From Streptosporangium pseudovulgare (GTDB lineage: Bacteria; Actinomycetota; Actinomycetes; Streptosporangiales; Streptosporangiaceae): a DNA stretch of 64,000 nt. The stretch spans positions 372,001 through 436,000 of the forward strand of contig NZ_BMQJ01000004.1 in assembly GCF_014648055.1 (NCBI RefSeq), in the 5' to 3' direction. Both the position numbers and the translations under genes were made by a program. Shown in pieces: positions 1 through 7,428 of this stretch (position 1 is the stretch's first letter; every line of letters starts with the position of its first letter). The notes beneath the pieces were generated by a model. It searched no databases. It was not told the DNA's origin and saw only the letters and a list, made by a program, of their open reading frames with translations.

Positions 1-1032
1 AAGGAGTCCGCCACCTTCAAGGGCGGCGACCTCAGGAGCTGGAACTCGGTCCAGGTCCTGGCGCCGCGCAAGGTCACCTCGGCCAAGGGCTACTTCACCG
101 TCGCCTGCGGCGAGGACCAGGGCGACGGCGGCAAGGAAGAGGTCGTCAAGCCCCGTCCCCGCCACTGGACCGCCACCCGCGTCTGGGTGGACGAGCGTGA
201 CTGCAAGGCCGTCGCGACCGGCCGGATCAGCACCTCCGGCAAGCGCTGGGTGCGCTACCAGTGGGTCGTCAACGGCCACGTCGTCGACCGCGACTCGGTC
301 TACGTGAACGGCTCGCGCCGGGTCCAGTACGTGATCGAGCCGGGTCACGACCTGCGCGGTCAGGTGCGGCTGGAGGTCGTCGGCCGCGGCGGCTCCTCGG
401 ACGGCTCCTACTTCAGGATCCACTGTGAGGACCACTCGCCGAAGGTGAGCGCCTCCGTGGACTCCCCGGCCGACTACTCCGGCACCTGCCCGGTCACCCG
501 TACCTTCTCCGGCACCATCCGCGTCTCCGACGCCGACGGCCCGGTGCGGTACCGCTGGATCCGCGACGGCGTCGCCGGCTCCTGGGAGACCGTCTCCTTC
601 TACGGCCACGGTCCGCAGAGCCGTACCGTGAGCGACTCCTGGAAGGCGTCGGAGTCCGGCACCGCCAGGCGGGCGATCGAGATCGCGGGTGGCCCGACCT
701 CCGGCACCGCCGCGGCCAAGGTCACCTGTGAGACGGCCCCCGAGGTCAAGGCGTTCATCACCGGCGTCTCGGCCGAGCAGACGGCGGGCACCTGCCCGGC
801 GGCCACGCTCAGCGGCACCGGCAAGATCTACGCGACCGGCGCGATCAAGGTCAAGTACGTCTGGACCGTCAACGGCGCCACGGTGAAGTCGGGCGATCTG
901 GACTTCACCGCGGCCGGCGAGCAGACGGTGTCCTTCTCCACCGGCTCCAACGGCAAGGCCGGCACCGCCACCCTGTCGATCGTCGGCGGTGGCAACTCGT
1001 CTGCCGAGTACAAGGCGGCCTGCGAGGCGTAG
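1..1032 (+). CDS. Secreted Ig-like repeat protein, 3' part only
   Basis: The frame is open from base 1, so the start lies upstream of the window; about 343 residues are visible. They form tandem modules of about 90 residues. Each module begins near a Cys (DERDC, GTCPV, GTCPA), carries a central W-x-V/R-N/D-G strand (YQWVVNG, YRWIRDG, YVWTVNG) and closes with a second Cys (IHCED, VTCET, AACEA). This is the pattern of disulfide-stapled beta-sandwich (Ig/Fn-like) domains in exported proteins. At least three modules are visible, with the end of a fourth upstream (VACGED). No enzymatic motif is seen. It is probably a cell-surface or extracellular protein of unknown ligand. The exact family is not recognised, but the repeat assignment is clear. 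It ends at a TAG just before a strong hairpin. Confidence 0.8.
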   Translation, partial: KESATFKGGDLRSWNSVQVLAPRKVTSAKGYFTVACGEDQGDGGKEEVVKPRPRHWTATRVWVDERDCKAVATGRISTSGKRWVRYQWVVNGHVVDRDSVYVNGSRRVQYVIEPGHDLRGQVRLEVVGRGGSSDGSYFRIHCEDHSPKVSASVDSPADYSGTCPVTRTFSGTIRVSDADGPVRYRWIRDGVAGSWETVSFYGHGPQSRTVSDSWKASESGTARRAIEIAGGPTSGTAAAKVTCETAPEVKAFITGVSAEQTAGTCPAATLSGTGKIYATGAIKVKYVWTVNGATVKSGDLDFTAAGEQTVSFSTGSNGKAGTATLSIVGGGNSSAEYKAACEA

Positions 1033-1046
1033 TACCGATGTCCGGG

Positions 1047-1092
1047 CGGACCCGGACGGGCGGCGTGTGAATCCGACGCCCGCCCGGGTCCG
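1047..1092 (+). terminator. Rho-independent-like hairpin
   Basis: CGGACCCGGACGGGCGGCG at 1047-1065 pairs, with one mismatch, with the inverted copy ending at 1092 around a short loop. It lies 15 bases after the Ig-like protein stop. There is no T-tract, which is normal in high-GC actinobacteria. Confidence 0.6.
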
Positions 1093-1265
1093 AACGAAAT
1101 GAGGAAGGCGGCGTCCGCGTCCGGCGGGCGCCGCCTTTCCGCGTTCTCACCCCGTTCCGGACAGGCCACGCCTTCACCGGCGCCCGCCCGTCCGGCTTTC
1201 CCCCGCGCGGCGAAAGCAGCGGTTCCGGTCCGGGGCATCCCCCCGCGTCGGGCACCATCGAAGGC

Positions 1266-2063
1266 ATGACCTGTGTTCCTCCCGGATCCGGCTGGCCGGG
1301 CGACCCGGCCCGGCCCGACACCCCCGTCGCCCACGACGCCGCCGAGGTGGCGGAGCTGGCCAGGACGAGCGGCACGCTCGCCGAGCTGACGGCCCGGCAG
1401 TCGGTCTGCCGGGCCTGCCCGCGCCTGGTGGACTGGCGGGAGGAGGTCGCGGCGGTCAAGCGGCGGGCGTTCACCGGGGAGACCTACTGGGGCAGGCCGA
1501 TCGCGGGCTGGGGCGAGGAGAAGCCGGGAATCCTCATCGTCGGGCTGGCCCCGGCGGCGCACGGGGGCAACCGCACCGGCCGGATCTTCACCGGCGACCG
1601 CAGCGGCGACTGGCTGTTCGCCTCGCTGTACCGGACCGGCCTGGCCGCCCAGGAGACCAGCGTCCACGCCGGCGACGGACAGCGGCTCATCGGGACGCGC
1701 ATGGTGGCGGCCGTGCGGTGCGCCCCGCCCGCCAACAAGCCCGACCCGGCGGAGCGGGCGGCGTGCTCCCCGTGGCTGACCGAGGAGATCGCGATGGTCG
1801 CCGGCAGCGTGCGGGTGGTGGTGGCGCTGGGCGGTTTCGCATGGCAGGCGGTCTGGCCGGCGCTGCGGGAGGCGGGATACGACCTGCCGCGCCCGCGGCC
1901 GGCCTTCGGGCACGGCGCCGAGGTGGAGATCTCCCGCGACGGCGTCCCCGCGTACCTGCTGGGGTGCTACCACCCGAGCCAGCAGAACACCTTCACCGGC
2001 AGGGTCACCACCGGCATGCTCGACGCCGTCTTCACCCGGGCGAACACGCTGAGAAAGTTGTGA
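1266..2063 (+). CDS. udgB: Type-5 uracil-DNA glycosylase (UDGb)
   Basis: A 265-residue base-excision-repair enzyme that removes uracil, and in the family also hypoxanthine or xanthine, from DNA. The family-5 signature is present: motif 1 [14 protein letters not shown] at residues 93-106 and motif 2 HPSQQNT at about 236. As is usual for UDGb, motif 1 lacks the catalytic Asp/Asn of family-1 UNG. Four cysteines spaced for a 4Fe-4S cluster are seen at C48, C51, C152 and C167. The ATG at 1266 follows a 230-base gap with no other gene. The final codon and stop (TTG TGA) form the left half of the first Rex-like operator of ndh, so the operator overlaps this gene's 3' end. High deamination pressure in a GC-rich genome makes this enzyme expected. 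Confidence 0.93.
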   Translation: MTCVPPGSGWPGDPARPDTPVAHDAAEVAELARTSGTLAELTARQSVCRACPRLVDWREEVAAVKRRAFTGETYWGRPIAGWGEEKPGILIVGLAPAAHGGNRTGRIFTGDRSGDWLFASLYRTGLAAQETSVHAGDGQRLIGTRMVAAVRCAPPANKPDPAERAACSPWLTEEIAMVAGSVRVVVALGGFAWQAVWPALREAGYDLPRPRPAFGHGAEVEISRDGVPAYLLGCYHPSQQNTFTGRVTTGMLDAVFTRANTLRKL

Positions 2064-2075
2064 AGTCAATCACAA
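2058..2075. promoter_or_regulatory. Rex-type operator 1 (TTGTGA-N6-TCACAA)
   Basis: TTGTGAAGTCAATCACAA is a perfect inverted repeat with 6-base arms, overlapping the stop codon of the glycosylase gene and 160-175 bases upstream of ndh. Rex redox repressors bind TTGTGAA-N4-TTCACAA; CRP-family proteins bind the nested TGTGA-N6-TCACA, so either could act here. The NDH-2 context favours Rex. Confidence 0.6.
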
Positions 2076-2189
2076 GTGAACAATTTCGAGATCTTCTGGG
2101 CGAAATGCGTAGTTTTTCCGGATCAATCTGAGAAGATCTTCAAGTTTTGCACCCCCCGCAGTGGCATCATCCGACGAATCGACATAGGC

Positions 2190-2207
2190 TTGTGAAAGCT
2201 TTCACAA
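2190..2207. promoter_or_regulatory. Rex operator 2 (perfect palindrome) before ndh
   Basis: TTGTGAAAGCTTTCACAA is an 18-base perfect palindrome with the full Rex consensus TTGTGAA-N4-TTCACAA. It sits 26 bases before the ndh start. Its centre is 132 bp from that of the first site, which would allow looping. Rex senses the NADH/NAD+ ratio, and ndh is a standard target. Confidence 0.75.
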
Positions 2208-2232
2208 AGCAAAGGATAAGGATGGCGCTGAA

Positions 2233-3549
2233 GTGAACCGCAACTCCAAGCACGTCGTGGTCGTCGGTGGGGGCTACGTCGGCCTCTACACCGTGCTGCG
2301 CCTGCAGCACACGCTCCGCAAGGAACTGCGCGACGGCAGCGTGCGGATCACCGTCCTCACCCCCGAGTCGTACATGACCTACCAGCCGTTCCTCCCCGAG
2401 GCCGCCGCCGGGAACATCTCGCCCCGCCACGTCGTGGTCCCGCTCCGCCGGGTGCTGAAGAAGGCGACGATCCTCAACGGCAAGGTCACCAAGGTCGACC
2501 ACGCGTCCAAGAAGGTCACTTTCGCGCCGAACGTCGGCACCGAGCACGAGATCGGCTACGACATCATCGTCATGGCCGCCGGCTCGATCTCCCGCACGCT
2601 CCCCGTCCCCGGTCTCGCCGACGCCGCCATCGGCTTCAAGACGATCGGCGAGGCGACCGCGCTCCGCAACCGGGTTCTCGCCCTGCTCGACCGGGCCGAG
2701 TCCGACGACGACGAGGCGCTGCGCCGCCGGGCGCTGACGTTCGTCGTGGTCGGCGGCGGCTTCGCGGGCGTCGAGGCCCTGGCCGAGCTGGAGGACATGT
2801 CGCTGGACGCGGTGCGCTACTACCGCAACATCACCCGCGACGACATCCGCTGGGTCCTGGTCGAGGCGACCGACCGCATCCTCCCCGAGGTCGGCCCCGA
2901 GATGGGCAAGTGGACCGCCGAGCAGCTGCGCGAACGCGGCATCGAGGTCAGGCTCGGCACCCGCCTGGAATCCTGCGTCGGCGGTCACGTCAAGCTCTCC
3001 GACGGCGAGGAGTTCGAGTCGGCCACCATCGTGTGGACCGCGGGCGTCAAGCCCAGCCCGGTCGTCAACGCCGGAGACCTGCCGCTGGACGAGCGCGGCC
3101 GGATCAAGACCACCACCCGCCTGACGGTGGCCGGGGTCCAGGACGCCTACTCCGCCGGCGACGTGGCGGGCGTGCCCGACGTGACCAACCCCGGCCAGTA
3201 CTGCGCGCCCAACGCCCAGCACGCCGTACGGCAGGCCAAGGTCCTCGCCGACAACCTCACCCGCCAGCTCCACGGGCAGCAGCTGGTCGACTACCGGCAC
3301 AAGTACGTCGGTTCGGTCGCCGGTCTGGGTCTGCACAAGGGCGTGGCCAACGTCTACGGCCTCAAGCTCCGCGGGATGCCCGCCTGGTTCATGCACCGGA
3401 CGTACCACATGTCGCGGATCCCCACCTTCAACCGCAAGGTCCGCGTGGTGGTCGACTGGACCCTGGCGCTGTTCTTCAAGCGGGAGACCGTCTCGCTCCG
3501 GGAGATCCACGAGCCCCGCACCGAGTTCCGCGAGGCCGCGACGACCTGA
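2233..3549 (+). CDS. ndh: Type II NADH:quinone oxidoreductase (NDH-2)
   Basis: A 438-residue membrane-associated flavoprotein that oxidises NADH and reduces menaquinone without pumping protons. It has an N-terminal FAD-binding GGGYVGL fold (residues 8-16) and a second dinucleotide fold VVVGGGFAGVE (about 172-182) for NADH. It also has the GDVAG FAD motif and the NDH-2 quinone-site motif AQHAVRQ (AQxAxxQ). The amphipathic C-terminus (WFMHRTYH, FNRKVRVVVDW) would dock on the membrane. The start is the GTG at 2233 after AAGGATAAGGA. Two Rex-type palindromes upstream imply induction when NADH accumulates. A perfect 14-bp hairpin follows the stop, so it is probably monocistronic. Confidence 0.95.
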   Translation: MNRNSKHVVVVGGGYVGLYTVLRLQHTLRKELRDGSVRITVLTPESYMTYQPFLPEAAAGNISPRHVVVPLRRVLKKATILNGKVTKVDHASKKVTFAPNVGTEHEIGYDIIVMAAGSISRTLPVPGLADAAIGFKTIGEATALRNRVLALLDRAESDDDEALRRRALTFVVVGGGFAGVEALAELEDMSLDAVRYYRNITRDDIRWVLVEATDRILPEVGPEMGKWTAEQLRERGIEVRLGTRLESCVGGHVKLSDGEEFESATIVWTAGVKPSPVVNAGDLPLDERGRIKTTTRLTVAGVQDAYSAGDVAGVPDVTNPGQYCAPNAQHAVRQAKVLADNLTRQLHGQQLVDYRHKYVGSVAGLGLHKGVANVYGLKLRGMPAWFMHRTYHMSRIPTFNRKVRVVVDWTLALFFKRETVSLREIHEPRTEFREAATT

Positions 3550-3596
3550 TCCCGCATCCCGGACCGCCCCCGCGCGGCGTGCCGGACCCGCGACCC

Positions 3597-3630
3597 GAGC
3601 CCCCGGAAGGCCCCGTCCTTCCGGGGGCTC
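3597..3630 (+). terminator. Terminator of ndh
   Basis: A 14-bp perfect stem (GAGCCCCCGGAAGG, 3597-3610, with its complement at 3617-3630) closes a 6-base loop 47 bases after the ndh stop. Confidence 0.85.
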
Positions 3631-3704
3631 TATCGCATACATCGATCATGGTTTGTGTGACGCCTGATACAAAGCTGTGCTCCTCGGATGAGTGGTCCGT
3701 TACG

Positions 3705-3710
3705 TATGAT
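3705..3710 (+). promoter_or_regulatory. -10 box of the tRNA gene
   Basis: TATGAT lies 6 bases before the first tRNA nucleotide, so transcription would start at or next to base 3717 with almost no 5' leader. No good -35 match is seen. Confidence 0.5.
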
Positions 3711-3716
3711 TGCGGC

Positions 3717-3789
3717 GTCCCCGTAGCCCAACGGCAGAGGCAAACCCCTTAAAAGGGTTCGAGTGAGGGTTCGAGTCCCTCCGGGGGCA
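3717..3789 (+). tRNA. Class I tRNA with anticodon UAA (reads UUA); identity uncertain
   Basis: A full cloverleaf can be drawn. The 7-bp acceptor is GTCCCCG (3717-3723) with CGGGGGC (3782-3788), including a U2:G71 wobble. The D arm spans 3726-3741 with GG in the loop. The anticodon stem AACCC/GGGTT (3743-3747, 3755-3759) holds the 7-base loop CTTAAAA, giving anticodon TAA at 3750-3752. The variable loop is only 5 bases (CGAGT, 3760-3764). The T arm GAGGG-TTCGAGT-CCCTC covers 3765-3781. The discriminator is A (3789) and CCA is not encoded. A UAA anticodon should be leucine, but bacterial tRNA-Leu, including actinomycete bldA, is class II with a long variable arm. This is therefore a non-canonical tRNA whose charging cannot be read from sequence. 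The intact stems argue against a pseudogene. Confidence 0.8.
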
Positions 3790-4054
3790 CTTGCCGATCT
3801 CGCCCGGCGCCGTCCCCCGGGGAGTTCCCGCCCGGCCGGAAGGCCGCCGGTCCGCGATCCGGAGATCCGGTGGGAAAGACGGGAACCGCACGGATGACCC
3901 GTGCGTTGAGATCTACGGCGGTAGCCGTACGGCCTGCCCGGCGGCGAACGCCGGTCCCGTGTCCGCGGGGCCGGTCCAACGAAGATCAATGCGATACGGC
4001 CGTGTGACGACCGATCCGATCATTCATCGTGCAGGTCGCAGCGTGGAGGCAGTG

Positions 4055-4837
4055 ATGGAGAGCAGAAACCCGGTATTCCGGCAGGCGAACGCGCACCAGC
4101 GGGGCTGGGGCACGCCGACGCCGACCCCCGAGCAGCTTCAGGGGATGTACGACAGGCCGTCGTACGCACCGCCCGCCCAGCGGGCCATGACGATCGACGA
4201 CGTGGTCGTGCGCGGGTTCATCACGCTCGGCACGCTGGTCGTCTCCGCCGCGGCGGCCTGGGCGCTGAACCTCGGCACCGCCGCCATGATGCTCGGCGTG
4301 ATCGTCGGCCTGGTGCTCGGCCTGATCGTCTCCTTCAAGCAGAGCACCAACCCCGTGCTGATCCTCGGTTACGCGGTCGGCTACGGCGTGGCCGTCGGCG
4401 TGGCGAGCCACGTCTACAACGACCTGTACAACGGCATCGTCCTGCAGGCGGTGCTCGGCACGGCGCTGGCCTTCGGCGGCACCCTCGCGGTGTACGCGCT
4501 GCGGATCGTCCGGGTGACGCCGAAGTTCACCAAGTTCGTCGTGGCCGCGGGCCTGGCGCTGATGGGCCTCATGCTCGTCAACTGGATCGCCGGTTACTTC
4601 ATGGAAGGCGGCCTCGGGCTGCGCACCGGTGACGGCCTGCTGTCCTACGCCTTCAGCGTCGCCGCCATCCTGATCGGCTGCTTCTTCCTGCTGCTCGACT
4701 TCAACTCGGTGGAGGAGGGTGTGCGGGCCGGCGTCCCCGAGCGGTACTCCTGGCTGATGGCCTTCGGCCTGACGGTCACCCTGGTCTGGCTCTACCTGGA
4801 GATCCTGCGACTGATCAGCTACTTCTCACGGGACTAG
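4055..4837 (+). CDS. Bax inhibitor-1/YccA family membrane protein
   Basis: A 260-residue integral membrane protein. After a soluble, Pro-rich N-terminus (NPVFRQANAHQRGWGTP) comes about seven hydrophobic segments, from IDDVVVRGFITLGTLVV at about residue 47 to the last helix near residue 240-255. This matches the Bax1-I-like families widespread in actinobacteria. In other bacteria BI-1-like proteins conduct calcium or protect FtsH substrates; its role here is unknown. The ATG at 4055 is chosen because GGAGG (4045-4049) precedes it at good spacing; upstream in-frame codons lack a ribosome-binding site. A very strong hairpin follows 24 bases after the stop, so it is probably a single-gene unit. 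Confidence 0.85.
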   Translation: MESRNPVFRQANAHQRGWGTPTPTPEQLQGMYDRPSYAPPAQRAMTIDDVVVRGFITLGTLVVSAAAAWALNLGTAAMMLGVIVGLVLGLIVSFKQSTNPVLILGYAVGYGVAVGVASHVYNDLYNGIVLQAVLGTALAFGGTLAVYALRIVRVTPKFTKFVVAAGLALMGLMLVNWIAGYFMEGGLGLRTGDGLLSYAFSVAAILIGCFFLLLDFNSVEEGVRAGVPERYSWLMAFGLTVTLVWLYLEILRLISYFSRD

Positions 4838-4861
4838 CGGCCGTCCCGCCGCCGTCCTGCC

Positions 4862-4896
4862 CGAACCCCCGCCGGAGCCGCTCCGGCGGGGGTTCG
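4862..4896 (+). terminator. Strong terminator hairpin
   Basis: A perfect 15-bp stem: CGAACCCCCGCCGGA at 4862-4876 pairs with 4882-4896, with a 5-base loop. It lies between the Bax-inhibitor-like gene and the DUF4287 gene. Confidence 0.85.
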
Positions 4897-5096
4897 CGCT
4901 TCCCGGGGGGCTCTCCCGCACGAAGGTTCTTTCTTACCGGGAAGAGGGGTTTCTCTTACGGAAGATGGGCATGACGGTTGATGAGGAGCGAGCAGTGGAT
5001 GTCGGAACACGGCGGCGCCCTTGTGGATGAGGGCTTGCCATCCGGTGGATCGTGATGCACTGTCGAGCAAAGGAAGCCCTATTCCTGGAGGTGTCC

Positions 5097-5324
5097 ATGT
5101 CGTTGAACCACTCACCGGAGACGCAGAGCAAACTGATCGCAAGGGTTCCCGACATCACGGGACGCGCACTCCCAGAGTGGTTCCAGGCCATCGACAACGG
5201 CCCGTCCTTCCTCCGTTGCGACGAGCGGGCCAACTGGCTCGCAACAGAGCACGGGCTGACCCACGGCTACGCCGCGGCCATCGTCCACGAGCACGAGCGT
5301 CACCGCCGCAGCCGTTATCTGTAA
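5097..5324 (+). CDS. DUF4287 small protein
   Basis: A 75-residue cytoplasmic protein. The segment TGRALPEWFQAI followed by WLATEHGLTHGYAAAIVHEH fits the DUF4287 domain, a small helical fold that is often found alone or fused to a DUF5655 domain. Function is unknown. The ATG at 5097 follows GGAGGTG (5087-5093). The coding start is more AT-rich than the surroundings. The 200 bases before it contain no gene. An in-frame ATG at 5052 is possible but lacks a ribosome-binding site. Confidence 0.75.
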   Translation: MSLNHSPETQSKLIARVPDITGRALPEWFQAIDNGPSFLRCDERANWLATEHGLTHGYAAAIVHEHERHRRSRYL

Positions 5325-5393
5325 GTCGTCTATCCCAAGCCCGTGCCCCGCCCGGGGGTGCGGGCTTGCCCGTGCCACCCGCATGATGGGGGC

Positions 5394-5804
5394 ATGGATC
5401 TTGACAGAGCACGCGACTTCATCCGCGACAACCACCGGGCCGTCATGCTCACCCGGCGCGCCGACGGCCGCCCGCAGATGTCCCCGGTCACCGTGGGCCT
5501 GGACGCCGAAGGACGAGCCGTCGTCAGCAGCCGGGAGACCGCGGCGAAGGTCCGCAACGCCCGCAGGGATCCGAACGTGGCGCTCTGCGTGACGACCGAC
5601 GCCTTCTTCGGCCCGTGGATCCAGATCGAGGGGACCGCGGAGATCGTCTCGCTGCCCGAGGCGATGGAGCACCTCGTCTCCTACTACCGTGACATCTCCG
5701 GCGAGCACCCCGACTGGGACGACTACCGGGCGGCCATGGAACGCGAGCGGCGGGTCGTCATGCGGATCGACCTCACCCGCGCCGGGCCGGACGTGCACGG
5801 CTGA
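5394..5804 (+). CDS. PPOX-class F420/flavin-dependent oxidoreductase
   Basis: A 136-residue single-domain split-barrel protein of the pyridoxamine-phosphate-oxidase superfamily, close to the Rv1155-like F420-binding group. Visible family features are MLTRRADGRPQMSPV near the N-terminus, the VVSSRETAAKVRNARRDPNVAL strand-helix segment that contacts cofactor phosphate, and GPWIQIEGTAEIV. Members usually dimerise and reduce unsaturated substrates with F420H2; the substrate here is unknown. The ATG at 5394 is used because the protein aligns from MDLDRARDFI. It is followed by 200 bases without a gene before the convergent thiolase. Confidence 0.85.
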   Translation: MDLDRARDFIRDNHRAVMLTRRADGRPQMSPVTVGLDAEGRAVVSSRETAAKVRNARRDPNVALCVTTDAFFGPWIQIEGTAEIVSLPEAMEHLVSYYRDISGEHPDWDDYRAAMERERRVVMRIDLTRAGPDVHG

Positions 5805-6005
5805 GCGGTTCCGCCGGCCCCGCGCCGGGCCGCCGGGCCGTCGGGTCGATCCCGCGGGGCCGGCCAGGAACGGCGAGGGCCGGCCCCGCGGGACCGACGT
5901 GGGGGTGCGGCCCCGCGGACGGCCCCGGCACGCGGAACCCGGATCCCGTCCTGTGGATCTCCGCCTGAGCGACCGCGGCAGGCGGGACGATCCGCGGAAC
6001 CGGAC

Positions 6006-7226
6006 CTAGCTGAGGCGCTCCAGGACCATGGCCATGCCCTGGCCGCCGCCCACGCACATGGTCTCCAGGCCGATCGAGCGGTCGTGGAACCGCAGGCTGT
6101 TGATCAGCGTGGAGGTGATCCGGGCGCCGGTCATGCCGAACGGGTGGCCCACCGCGATGGCGCCGCCGTTGACGTTGAGCCGGTCGAGGTCGATGCCGAG
6201 CTCCTGGTAGGACGGGATGACCTGGGCCGCGAACGCCTCGTTGATCTCGACGAGGTCGACGTCGCCGATGGACATGCCCGCCCGCGCCAGGGCCTGCCGG
6301 GACGCCTCGACCGGCCCGAGGCCCATGATCTCCGGAGACAGGCCGGTCACGCCGGTGGAGACGACCCGGGCCAGCGGGGTGATGCCCAGCTCGGCGGCCT
6401 TGGTGTCGCTCATCACGATCACCGCGGCGGCGCCGTCGTTCAGCGGGCAGCAGTTGCCCGCGGTGACCGTCCCGTCGGGACGGAAGACCGGCTTGAGCTG
6501 CGAGACCGCCTCGTAGGTGGTGCCCGCCCGGGGACCGTCGTCCTTGCTCACCACGGTCCCGTCGGGCAGCGTCACCGGGGTGATGTCGGTCTCCCAGAAG
6601 CCGTTGGCGATCGCCTTCTCGGCGAGGTTCTGCGAGCGGACGCCGAACTCGTCCTGCTCCTGGCGGGACACGCCCCGCAGCGCGGCGACGTTTTCGGCGG
6701 TCTGGCCCATCGCGGTGTAGATGTCGGGCAGCGCGCCGTCCTCGCGCGGGTCACGCCAGACGTCGCCCCCGCCCTCGGCGGCCCGCGCCGTACGGGCCCT
6801 GGCCTCGTCGAACAGCGGGTTCATCGTCTCGGGCAGCGAGTCGGAGTTGCCCTTGGCGAAGCGGGAGACGCACTCCACGCCCGCGGAGACGAACACGTCG
6901 CCCTCGCCCGCCTTGATGGCGTGCAGGGCCATCCGGGTGGTCTGCAGCGAGGACGAGCAGTAACGGGTGATCGTGGTGCCGGGCACGCCGTCCAGCCCGA
7001 GGAGGGTGGCGACCACCCGGCCCATGTTGTACCCCTGCTCGCCGCCGGGCAGGCCGCAGCCGAGCATCAGGTCGTCGATGGCGGCCGGGTCGAGCTGCGG
7101 CACCTTCGCCAGCGCGGCCTTGATGATCTGCGCGGTCAGGTCGTCGGGACGGATGTCCTTGAGGGACCCCTTGAAGGCGCGGCCGATCGGCGAGCGTGCG
7201 GTCGCGACGATGACTGCCTCGGGCAT
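6006..7226 (-). CDS. fadA: Acetyl-CoA C-acetyltransferase (thiolase)
   Basis: A 406-residue thiolase that cleaves 3-ketoacyl-CoA or condenses acetyl-CoA in fatty-acid turnover. The nucleophile is C90 in RYCSSSLQT. The C-terminal half carries NGGAIAVGHPFGMTGAR (catalytic His) and the second active-site Cys in MCVGGGQGMAMV. The start is the ATG at 7226 (MPEAVIVATARSPIGRA), preceded by AGGAG; an upstream in-frame ATG adds an Arg-rich stretch that is not part of the family. It lies downstream of the lipoprotein and SGNH genes on the same strand. The order thiolase-SGNH hydrolase-cbs resembles mycobacterial fadA3-Rv1075c-Rv1077. Confidence 0.95.
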   Translation of the reverse strand: MPEAVIVATARSPIGRAFKGSLKDIRPDDLTAQIIKAALAKVPQLDPAAIDDLMLGCGLPGGEQGYNMGRVVATLLGLDGVPGTTITRYCSSSLQTTRMALHAIKAGEGDVFVSAGVECVSRFAKGNSDSLPETMNPLFDEARARTARAAEGGGDVWRDPREDGALPDIYTAMGQTAENVAALRGVSRQEQDEFGVRSQNLAEKAIANGFWETDITPVTLPDGTVVSKDDGPRAGTTYEAVSQLKPVFRPDGTVTAGNCCPLNDGAAAVIVMSDTKAAELGITPLARVVSTGVTGLSPEIMGLGPVEASRQALARAGMSIGDVDLVEINEAFAAQVIPSYQELGIDLDRLNVNGGAIAVGHPFGMTGARITSTLINSLRFHDRSIGLETMCVGGGQGMAMVLERLS

Positions 7227-7428
7227 GTGGCTCTCCTGGGTTCGTGTGCCTCTCCTCCTGCGGAGGTTACCGCGCGGTAGTCCGAATGCCACGCCTCGGG
7301 GCCGCAGAAAACAGAACTTTGTACGGCAGGCGATCCGCCGGGGGATGGAACTGGTCAGCCGTACATGCCGGGGGCGGCGCGGGCCGGCTCAGCCGTACAC
7401 GCCGGGGCGGGGCGGTGCCGTCCTCGCC

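Noticed and set aside
3717..3789. Calling the tRNA the bldA-type tRNA-Leu
   Set aside because: The variable region is 5 bases; bldA-type tRNA-Leu needs a long paired variable arm, so only the anticodon agrees.
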